8,038 nt of DNA from Acidobacteriota bacterium (GTDB lineage: Bacteria > Acidobacteriota > Polarisedimenticolia > Gp22-AA2). Of the stretch, positions 1 through 7,274 are shown piece by piece. Location of the stretch: the NCBI GenBank assembly GCA_027297005.1, contig JAPUIN010000203.1, positions 1 to 8,038 on the forward strand, written 5' to 3'. The notes beneath the pieces were generated by a model that saw nothing but the letters and a program-made list of their open reading frames with translations, was not told the origin of the DNA and searched no databases. Both the position numbers and the translations under genes were made by a program. The first letter of the stretch is position 1; every line of letters starts with the position of its first letter.

Positions 1-1934
1 ATCATCTGGGTGCCGAGCAGAATATCGATCTCCCCTCCCTCGACACGGGTCAGGAGACGTTCCATCGAGCCGCGGCCACTCATCGAGTCGCGATCCATCC
101 GCGCAATGCGCGCCTGCGGAAAATGCGTGCGCAGCAGATCCTCCAGCTTCTCCGTCCCGGTGCCGCCGAAGTGCAGTTCCCCGCTGCCGCAACCGGGACA
201 TGCGGCCGGGACACGCCGGCGGTCGCCGCAGTAGTGACATCGGAGGTGCTGCTCACGGAGATGCAGGGTCAGCGTGATACTGCACCGATGGCAGCCGACC
301 GACTCGCCGCAGGCCCGGCAGAGAACGAACGTCGAGAAACCCCTTCGATTGAGCAGAATGAGGCTCTGCTCACCCTTCTCGAGGCGATCCTGGAGCGCCC
401 GCAACAGCTTGCGGCTAAGGACCATCTCGCGGCCGACCTTGCGAAACTCCTCGCGCATGTCGACCCGTTCGACGATCGGCATGCCGGCGGAGCCGATGCG
501 CGAGGGGAGGGTCACGAGACGATAGCGCCCCCGCAAGGCGTTCAGGTACGACTCCATGGAGGGGGTGGCCGATCCCAGCAGCACGACGGCGTCGCTCATT
601 TTGGCGCGCATCAGGGCGAGATCGCGACCGTTGTAGCGGGGGTATTCGTCCTGCTTGAAGGATGCGTCGTGCTCCTCGTCGATCACGATCAGACGGGTCG
701 AGGGGAGCGGGGCGAAGACTGCCGAGCGGGCCCCGAGCACAACCTTCACCCGCCCCTCGCGGATGCGGCGCCACTCGTCGTAGCGCTCCCCCTCGGTCAG
801 ACCCGAGTGCAGGAGGGCGAGTACCTCCCCGAACCGGGACCGCAGGCGGCGGGCGAGGAGGGGGGTGAGGCCGATCTCGGGGACCAGATAGAGCGCCCGC
901 CCTCCGTCCAGGATTACCGATTCGATGCCTCTGAGATAGACCTCCGTCTTCCCGCTGCCCGTGACGCCGCGGATCAGGCAGGTCGCGAAGCGGCGCTGGT
1001 TGAGGAGCTCCTGCACGGTCGCGACCGCCGATTCCTGATCCGGAGTGGGGGTGAGCGGCTGGAAGGGAGCCGGACTCAGTTCGAGGCTGGCGGGGCGCCG
1101 CGGGGATTCTAAGGAGTGAACGGAGATCAGGCCACGACGTTCCAGCCCCCTGAGGGCCTCGCGTGTGGCGCCCGTCCCCTTGAGGAGGCCGGAGACGGCC
1201 TCCCGACCCCCTACCTCGGCGAGCCGGGACAGGATCCTCTCCTGCCGCCGCCCGCGACGGAATCCCCCCCCCGTCTTCCCCCCCGCGGAATCGATCGGGT
1301 CGAGCAGAATGGCCTCTTCTTCAAAGCGCGGACGGGGGCCGGTCGAAGCGGAGCGCTCCGCCAGGTCGATCAGCCCCCCGCGCCGCAATCGGTCGAGGAG
1401 GGAGGGCTTCAGCCGGGGCCCGATCTTCTTCCTCAGCTCCTGGATTGGCAGTCCGGAAGGGGGCTCGGCCTCGTACTTGACGAGGATCCCGAGAACCTCC
1501 CGGGCAATCGGGTCGCGGGCAACCGTTGGAAGGGAGGGGTCGAGGAGAATGCCTCCCCCCGACTCGAGCGCATGACGGCCACGGGGCGTCACCGTGACCA
1601 CCTTATGCAGCACAGCCTTCATGCCGGGCAGGGCGGTCCTGATCATCTCCCCCCACGACGCCAGATAGTAGTCGGCCGCCCAGCGGGTCAGTTCCAGGAT
1701 CGTATCGTCGAGAATGGGGGCCGGGTCGAGAACCTCCTCGACCGGTTTGAGCACATAGTCCCCCCCGGGCTCAGTCCCCTCTCCGATCTCGAGGAGATAT
1801 CCGGTCACGCGCCGATGACCGAACGGGACGAGGACGCGGACACCGCGGCGGCAGCGGGGAGCGAGCTCGGGAGGCACCGAGTAGGTGAAGAGCCGTCGGA
1901 TGGGACGGGGGACGGCGACGGAGGCGGTTATCAA
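1..1934 (-). CDS. priA: Primosomal protein N' (PriA), replication restart helicase; C-terminus cut off by window edge
   Basis: PriA is a superfamily 2 3'-5' DNA helicase that recognises abandoned forks and reloads the replicative helicase. I translated the minus strand by hand and found 644 uninterrupted codons up to the left edge. The N-terminal 3'-end-binding domain (about residues 1-110) contains FTYSVPPEL and RVLVPFG. Walker A GVTGSGKTE is at 323-331, the Walker B/DEEH box at 419-422, GSATPS follows, and eight zinc-binding cysteines lie at 539, 542, 548, 551, 566, 569, 579 and 582. The window ends at LLGTQM (639-644), so helicase motifs V-VI and the C-terminal domain are missing. The start is TTG at 1934, chosen because GGAGGGG (1946-1940) lies 5 nt upstream and no ATG fits; it is 2 nt after the glycosylase stop. 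Walker A sits roughly 100 residues later than in E. coli PriA, so the winged-helix/linker region is long. A nine-G run (1272-1264) is in frame. Confidence 0.97.
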   Translation of the reverse strand, partial: MITASVAVPRPIRRLFTYSVPPELAPRCRRGVRVLVPFGHRRVTGYLLEIGEGTEPGGDYVLKPVEEVLDPAPILDDTILELTRWAADYYLASWGEMIRTALPGMKAVLHKVVTVTPRGRHALESGGGILLDPSLPTVARDPIAREVLGILVKYEAEPPSGLPIQELRKKIGPRLKPSLLDRLRRGGLIDLAERSASTGPRPRFEEEAILLDPIDSAGGKTGGGFRRGRRQERILSRLAEVGGREAVSGLLKGTGATREALRGLERRGLISVHSLESPRRPASLELSPAPFQPLTPTPDQESAVATVQELLNQRRFATCLIRGVTGSGKTEVYLRGIESVILDGGRALYLVPEIGLTPLLARRLRSRFGEVLALLHSGLTEGERYDEWRRIREGRVKVVLGARSAVFAPLPSTRLIVIDEEHDASFKQDEYPRYNGRDLALMRAKMSDAVVLLGSATPSMESYLNALRGRYRLVTLPSRIGSAGMPIVERVDMREEFRKVGREMVLSRKLLRALQDRLEKGEQSLILLNRRGFSTFVLCRACGESVGCHRCSITLTLHLREQHLRCHYCGDRRRVPAACPGCGSGELHFGGTGTEKLEDLLRTHFPQARIARMDRDSMSGRGSMERLLTRVEGGEIDILLGTQM

Positions 1935-1936
1935 CG

Positions 1937-2809
1937 CTACCCCTCCGCGTTCAGGAGAGCCATCACCTGTCTCATGTCTTCCCAGACATCCTTCTTGGCG
2001 GCGGGGTTGCGGAGCAGATAGGCGGGGTGGAACGTCGCCATGACCTGGATCCCCGCGATCTCGTGGAAACGTCCCCGGAGATGAGTGATGGTCGAGCGCG
2101 TGCCCAATACTGTCTGCGCCGCGGGCGTGCCGAGGCAGACGAGCACACGCGGGCGAATTGCGGCAATCTGCTGGAAGAGGTAGGGGGAGCAGGTGCCGAT
2201 CTCGTCGGCCTGGGGGGTGCGGTTCTCAGGTGGCCGGCATTTGACGACGTTGGCGATGTAGACCTCGGATCGGGACAGGCCCATCGCCGCGATGATACGG
2301 TTCAGCAGCTGACCCGCGCGACCGACGAACGGCTCCCCCTGTCGGTCTTCATCTGCGCCCGGTCCCTCCCCCACGAACATGAGGCGCGCATCGGGGCTGC
2401 CGACGCCGAACACGATCTGCGTCCGCTTCTCACACAAACCGCAGCGCGTGCAGTCTCCCAGCTCCTCACGAATCAGACGCAGGGCCTCGGCCGGACTCCC
2501 TGCGGCGGGCGCCTTCGCCGTCAGGATCGGCGAGTCCACAGCAGCAGCCTGCTTGCGCCCCCCCCGGCCCGGCGCGGGAGCCGCCTCGCTCACCCCGCCG
2601 AACAATCCGAGCTCGATTGCCATGCCCCTCTGCGGTGCATTCTTTGCGACGGGCGGTGGAGCCGGGGATCCAGATGGAAGAGAGACAGGCTCATCATCCC
2701 GACCCGATCTCATCGTACTCCTCCGATCCTGGATCCCCTCCACACCTGCGAGCTGCAGCCACTCCAGGTAGACCCGCAGCGTCTCTCGCTCTCCAGCAAC
2801 ACCGCTCAT
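1937..2809 (-). CDS. Family 4 uracil-DNA glycosylase (4Fe-4S) with N-terminal extension
   Basis: This 290-residue protein is predicted to remove uracil from DNA at the first step of base excision repair. The catalytic domain starts at about residue 105. Seen in the sequence: GEGPGADEDRQGEPFVGRAG from 147 (family 4 motif 1 with the PFVGRAGQLL signature), a CxxC pair C120/C123 plus C191 and C207 that match the four iron-sulphur ligands, and HPAYLLRNP at 261-269 (motif 2). About 105 residues precede the catalytic domain: a short helical segment (residues 8-26, ETLRVYLEWLQLAGV) and then a Pro/Ala/Gly-rich linker. Similar N-terminal segments occur in some phage-SPO1-polymerase-like annotations of this family. 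The ATG overlaps the coaBC stop as ATGA, with AAGGG a few bases upstream. An eight-G run (2565-2558) in the linker is in frame. The gene sits between coaBC and priA, which are direct neighbours in B. subtilis. Confidence 0.93.
   Translation of the reverse strand: MSGVAGERETLRVYLEWLQLAGVEGIQDRRSTMRSGRDDEPVSLPSGSPAPPPVAKNAPQRGMAIELGLFGGVSEAAPAPGRGGRKQAAAVDSPILTAKAPAAGSPAEALRLIREELGDCTRCGLCEKRTQIVFGVGSPDARLMFVGEGPGADEDRQGEPFVGRAGQLLNRIIAAMGLSRSEVYIANVVKCRPPENRTPQADEIGTCSPYLFQQIAAIRPRVLVCLGTPAAQTVLGTRSTITHLRGRFHEIAGIQVMATFHPAYLLRNPAAKKDVWEDMRQVMALLNAEG
1940..1946 (-). promoter_or_regulatory. Ribosome binding site that sets the priA TTG start
   Basis: GGAGGGG lies on the minus strand inside the last codons of the glycosylase gene, 5 nt before TTG at 1934. 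It supports a TTG start for priA and translation coupled to the upstream gene, whose TAG stop is at 1939-1937. Confidence 0.7.
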
Positions 2810-4085
2810 GAAACCCTTCGGCCGCCGCTCCGCGCCTTCAGAATTCTCTCCGAGAGATCGAGGATCAGCCGCGCCATCTCCCTCTTCGACATGAGCGGTA
2901 GCTCGGTGGTGCGACCGCCCCGCTCGACGGCAATCGCCCGGTTAGTCTCCGACTCGAACCCCTCACCCGACGAGCCAATCCGGTTGGCGATGATCAGGTC
3001 GAGATTCTTCTTCTTGAGCTTCAATACCGCGTTCGCCTTCAGATCGCAGGTCTCGGCAGCGAACCCGACAAGCACCTGTGCCGGCTTCTTGCGCCTGCCG
3101 ATCTCTTCCAGAATGTCGGGAGTCGGCAGCAGGCGCAGGGTGATCGAGCGGTCCCCCGCCTCACCCCCACTCTCCCGCCGCCTCAGCACTTCCTTCTTGA
3201 GCTTGGTGCGTGAGCGCTCTTCCGGACGATAGTCGGCGACCGCGGCCGCCTTGAGAATCAGATCGGCCCCCTGGGCCTGGTTGAGCGAGGCCCGGAACAT
3301 CTCATCCGCCGACGACACCTTGACGAGATGGACCCCCTTGGGCGGTGGGAGATGGGTGGGGCCGGCAATCAATGTGACCTCGGCGCCACGTTCAACCGCT
3401 TCGGCGGCGAGGGCAAAGCCCATCCGACCGGTGGAGGGGTTGCTCAGGAAGCGGGCGGGATCGATTGCCTCGCGGGTAGGACCCGCGGTCACGAGGACCC
3501 GGCAACCTTCAAGCGACCGCGAGGCTTTTTTTTTCCGTTGATCGGAAGGACGGTGGCGACGATTCGTTCGACTTCGGCCATCCGGCCGATCCCCTCCTCC
3601 CCACAGGCCAGCTCCCCTTCCCCGGGATCGATCACCTGGACCCCCCGTTTCCTGAGAGTCGCGAGGTTGGCCTGGGTGGCGGGGTGCTCCCACATCCAGA
3701 GATTCATGGCCGGGGCAACGGCGACCCGGCCGCGCACCGCGAGATGAAAGGTGCTCAGCAGATCGTCGGCGATGCCGTGCGCGAATTTCGCCAGAATATC
3801 GGCCGTGGCGGGGGCAACGAGCAGCAGATCCAGATCGCGGGCCAGGCTGATGTGCTGAATATCGGCTCCCCGAGAGAGGTCCCACGCATCCGACAAAACG
3901 GGCCGGCCGGAAAGTGTCTGCAGCGTCAGAGGGGTGATGAACTCACGCGCATGGGCCGTCATCAGGACGTGCACTTCGCACCGGTTCCGGACCAGGGCGC
4001 GCACCAGTTCCGCCGACTTGTAGGCGGCGATTCCTCCGGTGACACCGAGGACGACCTTCGGCGTGGCCGTCTTACGCTCAGACAT
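2806..4085 (-). CDS. coaBC: CoaBC: phosphopantothenoylcysteine decarboxylase / phosphopantothenate-cysteine ligase, split in two frames at an A9 run
   Basis: CoaBC (Dfp) performs two steps of coenzyme A synthesis: CoaB joins cysteine to 4'-phosphopantothenate and CoaC decarboxylates the product to 4'-phosphopantetheine. The CoaC half (ATG 4085) shows VTGGIAAYK, catalytic H78 in IQHISLARD, PAMN 125-128 and flap cysteine C161 in GELACGEEG. The frame changes after NGKKK (187) at 3525. The CoaB half then reads without a gap through VTAGPTREAIDP, N216 in SNPSTGRMGF, AAAVADYRP, the lysine cluster 295-298, TPDI, GFAAET and LDLIIAN, ending at TGA 2808-2806. The joined product would be 426 residues, close to E. 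coli Dfp (about 406). Without a shift, the first frame ends at TGA 3491-3489 with an 11-residue tail, giving a CoaC-only protein of 198 residues. GGAG (4093-4090) is 4 nt before the start, and the gene overlaps the rpoZ end by 8 nt. The identity is certain; whether the shift is biological or a sequence error is open. Confidence 0.92.
3482..3523 (-). other. GC-rich stem-loop just 3' of the coaBC slippery run
   Basis: Bases 3523-3515 can pair with 3490-3482 (nine pairs, one U-G, seven of them an unbroken run of Watson-Crick pairs) around a 24-nt loop. The stem starts 1 nt (core 3 nt) after the heptamer, slightly closer than the 5-nt-range spacing of known bacterial frameshift stimulators. Two alternatives compete: 3525-3517 with 3475-3467 (nine perfect pairs, 41-nt loop) and 3487-3481 with 3477-3471 (seven pairs, 3-nt loop). 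Such stems are easily found in GC-rich coding DNA, so the function is uncertain. Confidence 0.4.
3525..3534 (-). other. A9G run with slippery heptamer A AAA AAG at the coaBC frame switch
   Basis: On the minus strand nine A are followed by G. In the CoaC frame they read GGA AAA AAA AAG, so A AAA AAG is in the exact phase needed for simultaneous -1 slippage, as in E. coli dnaX. A -1 slip after AAG makes the next codon GCC (3525-3523) and enters the CoaB frame directly. The same result follows from one extra A through transcript slippage, or from a missed base in the assembly. No Shine-Dalgarno-like stimulator is seen about 10 nt upstream. Confidence 0.6.
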
Positions 4086-4353
4086 TACGCTCCGGCCCTG
4101 CCAGAATGTCCCCCTGTTCGGTGTAGGTTTCGGTGGTCAGCTCACCGACCTCCGCTTCGGCCTGCAATTCGTCCGGGAACGGCCCGTAGCTGTACTCGAC
4201 GACCCCCGTGAAGACCTCCTGCAAGGCAATGGTGACCGGCTTGATGGCGGTCGTCTCGATCCGCGGCCGGGCGCCACGCTGCAGTTGTTTGCAGCGCTCC
4301 GCCGCCACGGTGATGAACTCGAACTTGTTGACGATGGATCCCGTGTCGAACAT
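4078..4353 (-). CDS. rpoZ: RNA polymerase omega subunit
   Basis: Omega is the small subunit that helps fold and retain beta-prime in RNA polymerase. The 91-residue product shows the conserved core VAAERCKQLQRGARP followed by KPVTIALQEVFTG, then an acidic C-terminal tail (DELQAEAEVGELTTE). An in-frame ATG at 4365 would add four residues (MGGE), but GGAGGAG (4362-4356) lies just before the ATG at 4353, so 4353 is preferred. The gene sits between gmk and coaBC, the usual place for rpoZ in many phyla. Its end overlaps the coaBC start by 8 nt (TGA 4080-4078). The length is normal for the family and the frame is intact. Confidence 0.93.
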   Translation of the reverse strand: MFDTGSIVNKFEFITVAAERCKQLQRGARPRIETTAIKPVTIALQEVFTGVVEYSYGPFPDELQAEAEVGELTTETYTEQGDILAGPERNV

Positions 4354-4355
4354 TT

Positions 4356-4362
4356 CTCCTCC
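4356..4362 (-). promoter_or_regulatory. Strong ribosome binding site for rpoZ
   Basis: GGAGGAG lies between the two candidate ATG codons, with core GGAGG 4 nt before the ATG at 4353. The upstream ATG at 4365 has only GGAG one base away. This decides the start in favour of 4353. Confidence 0.75.
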
Positions 4363-4386
4363 CATCTCCGGCCGGTGCCGGCGGCT

Positions 4387-4428
4387 CCGGCCATTCCGAG
4401 GGAGCTATTGTAGTCGATACCTGGCCGG
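4387..4428 (-). repeat. Inverted repeat in the gmk-rpoZ gap
   Basis: CCGGCCA (4428-4422) and TGGCCGG (4393-4387) on the minus strand are perfect 7-bp arms around a 28-nt loop that contains the candidate -10 TACAAT. No U-run follows, so this is not an intrinsic terminator. It could be a processing site, an operator-like element, or chance in GC-rich DNA. Confidence 0.35.
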
Positions 4429-4435
4429 CGCCGAA
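4407..4435 (-). promoter_or_regulatory. Possible weak sigma70-type promoter for rpoZ-coaBC
   Basis: In the gmk-rpoZ gap, the minus strand carries TACAAT (4412-4407, five of six matches to the -10 consensus). TTCGGC (4435-4430) is 17 nt upstream as a poor -35. It would place a start about 45-50 nt before the rpoZ ATG. This gap is the only junction in the window that is not overlapping or nearly so, which is why a secondary promoter is plausible. Moderate to low confidence. Confidence 0.35.
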
Positions 4436-4467
4436 ATCCCGCCTCGTGCCCCCGTCTGCGGATCTTC

Positions 4468-5118
4468 TCAGGGCGGCTCGTCGAACCTCAGGACGACCTC
4501 CCGTACGCGCCGGGCCCGGCGGATCTGCCGGCTGCGGTCGGCAACCACGATCGATCGAAGCTCGTCATACGCCGTCTCGAAGTCATCATTGAGAACGACG
4601 AAGTCGTAAAGCGGCGACTTGCGGACCTCGTCCGCCGCCAGGCCGAGACGCCTCTCGACATCCTCGGCCGTATCAGTACCGCGCTTCCCCAGCCGCTCCC
4701 TGAGGGCGGACCGTCCGGGCGGCAGGATGAAGATGAGAATCGCGTCCGCGATCGTCCGGCGTATGTTCTCCGCTCCCTGCGTGTCGAGATCGAGAAGGAT
4801 GTCGCGTCCGCCGGCCGCGGCCTCGCGGATGGCGCGGGCGGAGGTGCCGTATTGCTGATCAGCGACGACCGCCCACTCGACGAACTCGTCTGCCGCGATT
4901 CGTTTCTCGAACTCCTCGCGTGAGACGAAGTGATAATCGGTTCCATCCTGTTCTCCCCTTCGCGGGGGACGGGTCGTGAACGAGACCGAAAAATCGATGC
5001 CGTCGAGCTCAGCGATCAGCCGACGGCAGAGAGTCGTCTTGCCGGCTCCGGACGGCGCCGAGACCACGAAGACCGTTCCCTGCGCGCTCGCCGCGACGCC
5101 CTCGCCACTATTCGACAT
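4468..5118 (-). CDS. gmk: Guanylate kinase
   Basis: Gmk phosphorylates GMP to GDP with ATP, an essential step in guanine nucleotide supply. Numbered from ATG 5118 (216 residues), the P-loop SAPSGAGKTT is at 20-29, the GMP-binding SFTTRPPRRGE at 46-56 with DYHFVSREEF after it, YGTS at 90-93, LDLDTQGA at 109-116, the lid region RLGKRGTD ending at 149, and NDDF at 177-180. The length is normal (E. coli 207). An in-frame ATG at 5145 would add nine residues and a 38-nt overlap with yicC. The ATG at 5118 gives an 11-nt overlap and matches how the family usually starts a few residues before the P-loop strand, so it is preferred, although the ribosome site there is weak (CAGG). The frame is intact. 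Confidence 0.96.
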   Translation of the reverse strand: MSNSGEGVAASAQGTVFVVSAPSGAGKTTLCRRLIAELDGIDFSVSFTTRPPRRGEQDGTDYHFVSREEFEKRIAADEFVEWAVVADQQYGTSARAIREAAAGGRDILLDLDTQGAENIRRTIADAILIFILPPGRSALRERLGKRGTDTAEDVERRLGLAADEVRKSPLYDFVVLNDDFETAYDELRSIVVADRSRQIRRARRVREVVLRFDEPP

Positions 5119-6013
5119 TCTGCACCTGCTCGCGGATCTTCTCAACCGCAGATCGAACCCGAAGCGCCGCCTGGCAGATCGGGAGCGACTCCGACTTGGA
5201 GGAGATCGTGTTCGCCTCCCGGTTCATCTCCTGCATGACGAAGTCGAGCTCCTTTCCGACCGGGCCGGGCTTTCCATCGAGGGTCCCCCTCGCCTGCTCG
5301 AGGTACCCCAGGAGCCGCACGATCTCCTCCGTGATGTCGACCCGGCCCGCCAGGAGCGCCACTTCCTGAGCCAGGCGGGAGGGATCGAGCTCGCGCTGAC
5401 CCTCCAGCAATCTCGCGACTCTCTCCTTGATCTTCACCGTATACGCCGCGGGCAATCCCTCGACCGCTTGCTCGATTTCCCGCACGTCCTTCGCGATCAT
5501 GGCGAGTCGCTCGTGGATATCCACCGCCAGGCGCCGCCCCTCTTCGGTGCGCATCGTCTCATAGGCCTGCAGGGCCTGTCCCAGGGACTGCCACAGCATC
5601 TCTCCCAGCACCTCTGCGCCGAGTGACGACTCCTCCTGGATCGAGATCGCGCCCGGCAGACCGAGGATCGACCGGAGCTCGAGCGATCCGCGCAGCCGGA
5701 ATTCCTTTTTCAGCGCGCCGGCCGCCTCGAGGTATCCGCGGATCAGCCCGCTGTTGACCTCGACGCGGTAGGACGGCGGCCTGGAAGGAACCTGGGTCAC
5801 GGCAATGTCGATGCGGCCGCGCCGGACGCGCTTCTGCACCCTCTTCCGGACCTCGGCCTCGTACGGGGCGAGCGCGGATGGGAGCCGCAGCTTCAGATCG
5901 AAGTAGCGGTGGTTGACCCCGCGGAGCTCCACCTCCAGGCGGGCACCGTTTCTGTCGGATCCCCCCTGACCGTATCCGGTCATGCTTTTGATCTGCGTGT
6001 GCTGATCGCTCAC
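5108..6013 (-). CDS. yicC: YicC/YloC family endoribonuclease
   Basis: The YicC family (YicC_N plus DUF1732) has been characterised in E. coli as an endoribonuclease that affects small-RNA turnover. This member has 301 residues, close to the usual 287-295. Seen: N-terminal SMTGYG at 10-15, VNHRYFD at 33-39, a helical middle, and the highly conserved C-terminal DFVMQEMNREANT at 257-269 followed by the terminal helix ending EKIREQVQNVE. The start is GTG at 6013, forming GTGA with the lpxB stop at 6012-6010 under a G-rich run. The next in-frame ATG (5983) falls inside SMTGYG and is too late. It lies directly before gmk, as yloC lies near gmk in Bacillus subtilis. The frame is intact. Confidence 0.94.
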   Translation of the reverse strand: MSDQHTQIKSMTGYGQGGSDRNGARLEVELRGVNHRYFDLKLRLPSALAPYEAEVRKRVQKRVRRGRIDIAVTQVPSRPPSYRVEVNSGLIRGYLEAAGALKKEFRLRGSLELRSILGLPGAISIQEESSLGAEVLGEMLWQSLGQALQAYETMRTEEGRRLAVDIHERLAMIAKDVREIEQAVEGLPAAYTVKIKERVARLLEGQRELDPSRLAQEVALLAGRVDITEEIVRLLGYLEQARGTLDGKPGPVGKELDFVMQEMNREANTISSKSESLPICQAALRVRSAVEKIREQVQNVE

Positions 6014-7274
6014 GCTCCCCCCCGCCCGCCGAGGGGGCTTTCCGCGCCTATCCCGCCCCCGACGGCGCCGATCATACCCCAGCCGACCTCGGCCACCCGT
6101 CCGATCGCGCCCGTTGGACCCATCCGCGCGCGAACCCCGCCGAGCTCGCGGCGCATCGTCTCGGCAACCTGGGATCGGTCAGGATGCGTCGCGCCTCCGC
6201 GGCGATCCTCTCCGGTCTGCATTCCTCCTGGACCAACTCCGGCACGACCCGACGCCCGGCGATCAGGTTCGCCATTCCGATGTGCGGAACGCTGGAGACA
6301 CGCCTGGCCAGGGCGTACGAGAACGGACTGACACGGTAGACGATCACCATCGGGACCTCGAGCAGCGCCGTCTCCAGCGTGGCCGTACCGGATGCGACGA
6401 TGGCGGCATCGGACGCTGCGATCAGATCGTAGCGATCCCCCTCCAAAAGGAGCGGTGCCGGCTTTGGATCACGGCCCGCCGGTCGATCCGAAGCATAACC
6501 GCCACGCTGAGACGGACGGCTTTTCTCCGACGCACGATCGACCGCCTCCTGCAGCGCCCCGCGGTCGAGGGTTGGCGCCACCGGCAGAATGAACTGGAGA
6601 TCGCCGAACTCCTCCTTGAGGAGACGGGCGGCGCCGATGATCGGCTGCAGCAGGGCTCCGATCTCGTTGCGGCGGCTCCCCGGCATCAGCGCCACGGTCG
6701 GACGGCCTGGATCGAGACCGAGCGGCCTGAGCACCTGCTCGCGCGAGCGGCTCGGCCGCACTCGATCGACGAGCGGATGTCCGACGAATTCGACCTCGAC
6801 CCCTGCGCGCCGGTAGATCTCCTCCTCGAACGGCAGGATGACCAGCATGCGATCAACACGCTCGGCGATCACCCGAATCCGGCCCGCCCGCCAGGCCCAG
6901 ATCTGCGGGCTGACGAAGTAGAGGACCGGGACCCCCGCTCGCTTCGCCAGACGGGCCAGCCTCAGATTGAAATCGGGGTAGTCGATCAGGAGGACGAGAT
7001 CGGGACGCCGTGCCGGGTCCTCCACGATGGCGCCAGCCCTACGGTACGCGGCCCAGATGGATCGCAGGCTGAACAGCACTTCCGACAGGCCCGTCACCCC
7101 CAGGAGCCTTGCGTCGGCGATCGGCTCGAGCCCCGCGGCGAGCATCGCGGGGCCCCCGATGCCCTGAAAACTCACGGCGGCCTCGCGCTGCATCGCGCGC
7201 ATCAGCAGGCCTCCGTACAAGTCGCCGGAGGCCTCACCAGCGACAATCAGGACACGAGGAGAAGCTGAGCTCAA
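6010..7274 (-). CDS. lpxB: Lipid-A-disaccharide synthase (LpxB), C-terminus shifted into a second frame
   Basis: LpxB is a GT-B glycosyltransferase on the inner membrane that joins UDP-diacylglucosamine and lipid X to make the lipid A disaccharide. Seen: AGEASGD 12-18, IDYPDFN 97-103, YFVSPQIWAWR 119-129, LPFE 147-150, FVGHP 163-167, LMPGSRRNE 196-204, ASGTATLE 294-301 and NLIAGRRVVPELVQEE 336-351. After LTDP (365-368, codon CCC 6173-6171) the first frame drifts into an arginine/serine-rich tail ending at 6072. A -1 shift there gives QVAETMRRELGGVRARMG and a C-terminal helix running to TGA 6012-6010, for 421 residues in total. That stop overlaps the yicC GTG as GTGA, which supports it as the true end. 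The start is TTG 7274. Residues about 248-274 form a hydrophilic insert before LLEGDRYDLIAASDA that is unusual for the family. No long homopolymer marks the shift, so a sequence error or a real mutation is most likely. Confidence 0.9.

Noticed and set aside
1264..1272. Nine-C run in priA as another frame-switch site.
   Set aside because: The N-terminal domain before it and the Walker A motif after it are in the same frame, so no shift is needed.
123..2021. Long plus-strand open frames (329 and 301 residues) opposite priA.
   Set aside because: They are antisense to a complete, motif-rich PriA frame, show no recognisable domain, and have the low-complexity composition expected of GC-rich shadow frames.
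2027..3232. A 401-residue plus-strand open frame opposite the glycosylase and CoaB.
   Set aside because: It crosses two unrelated conserved minus-strand genes and has no family features; it is a shadow frame.
3526..3885. N-terminal part of the long CoaB-frame open frame, beginning at an ATG at 3885.
   Set aside because: This stretch is out of frame with the conserved CoaC domain and has shadow composition; CoaB similarity starts only after the A9 run.
4366..4467. Intrinsic terminator between gmk and rpoZ.
   Set aside because: There is an inverted repeat but no U-run after it, and the flanking genes are co-directional.
6010..6222. A separate 70-residue minus-strand gene between lpxB and yicC.
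   Set aside because: From QVAETMRREL onward it is the natural LpxB C-terminus in the -1 frame; the upstream 20 residues are antiphase to conserved LpxB sequence.
6114..7268. A 384-residue plus-strand open frame opposite lpxB.
   Set aside because: It mirrors the LpxB frame almost exactly and has no recognisable motif; it is a shadow frame.
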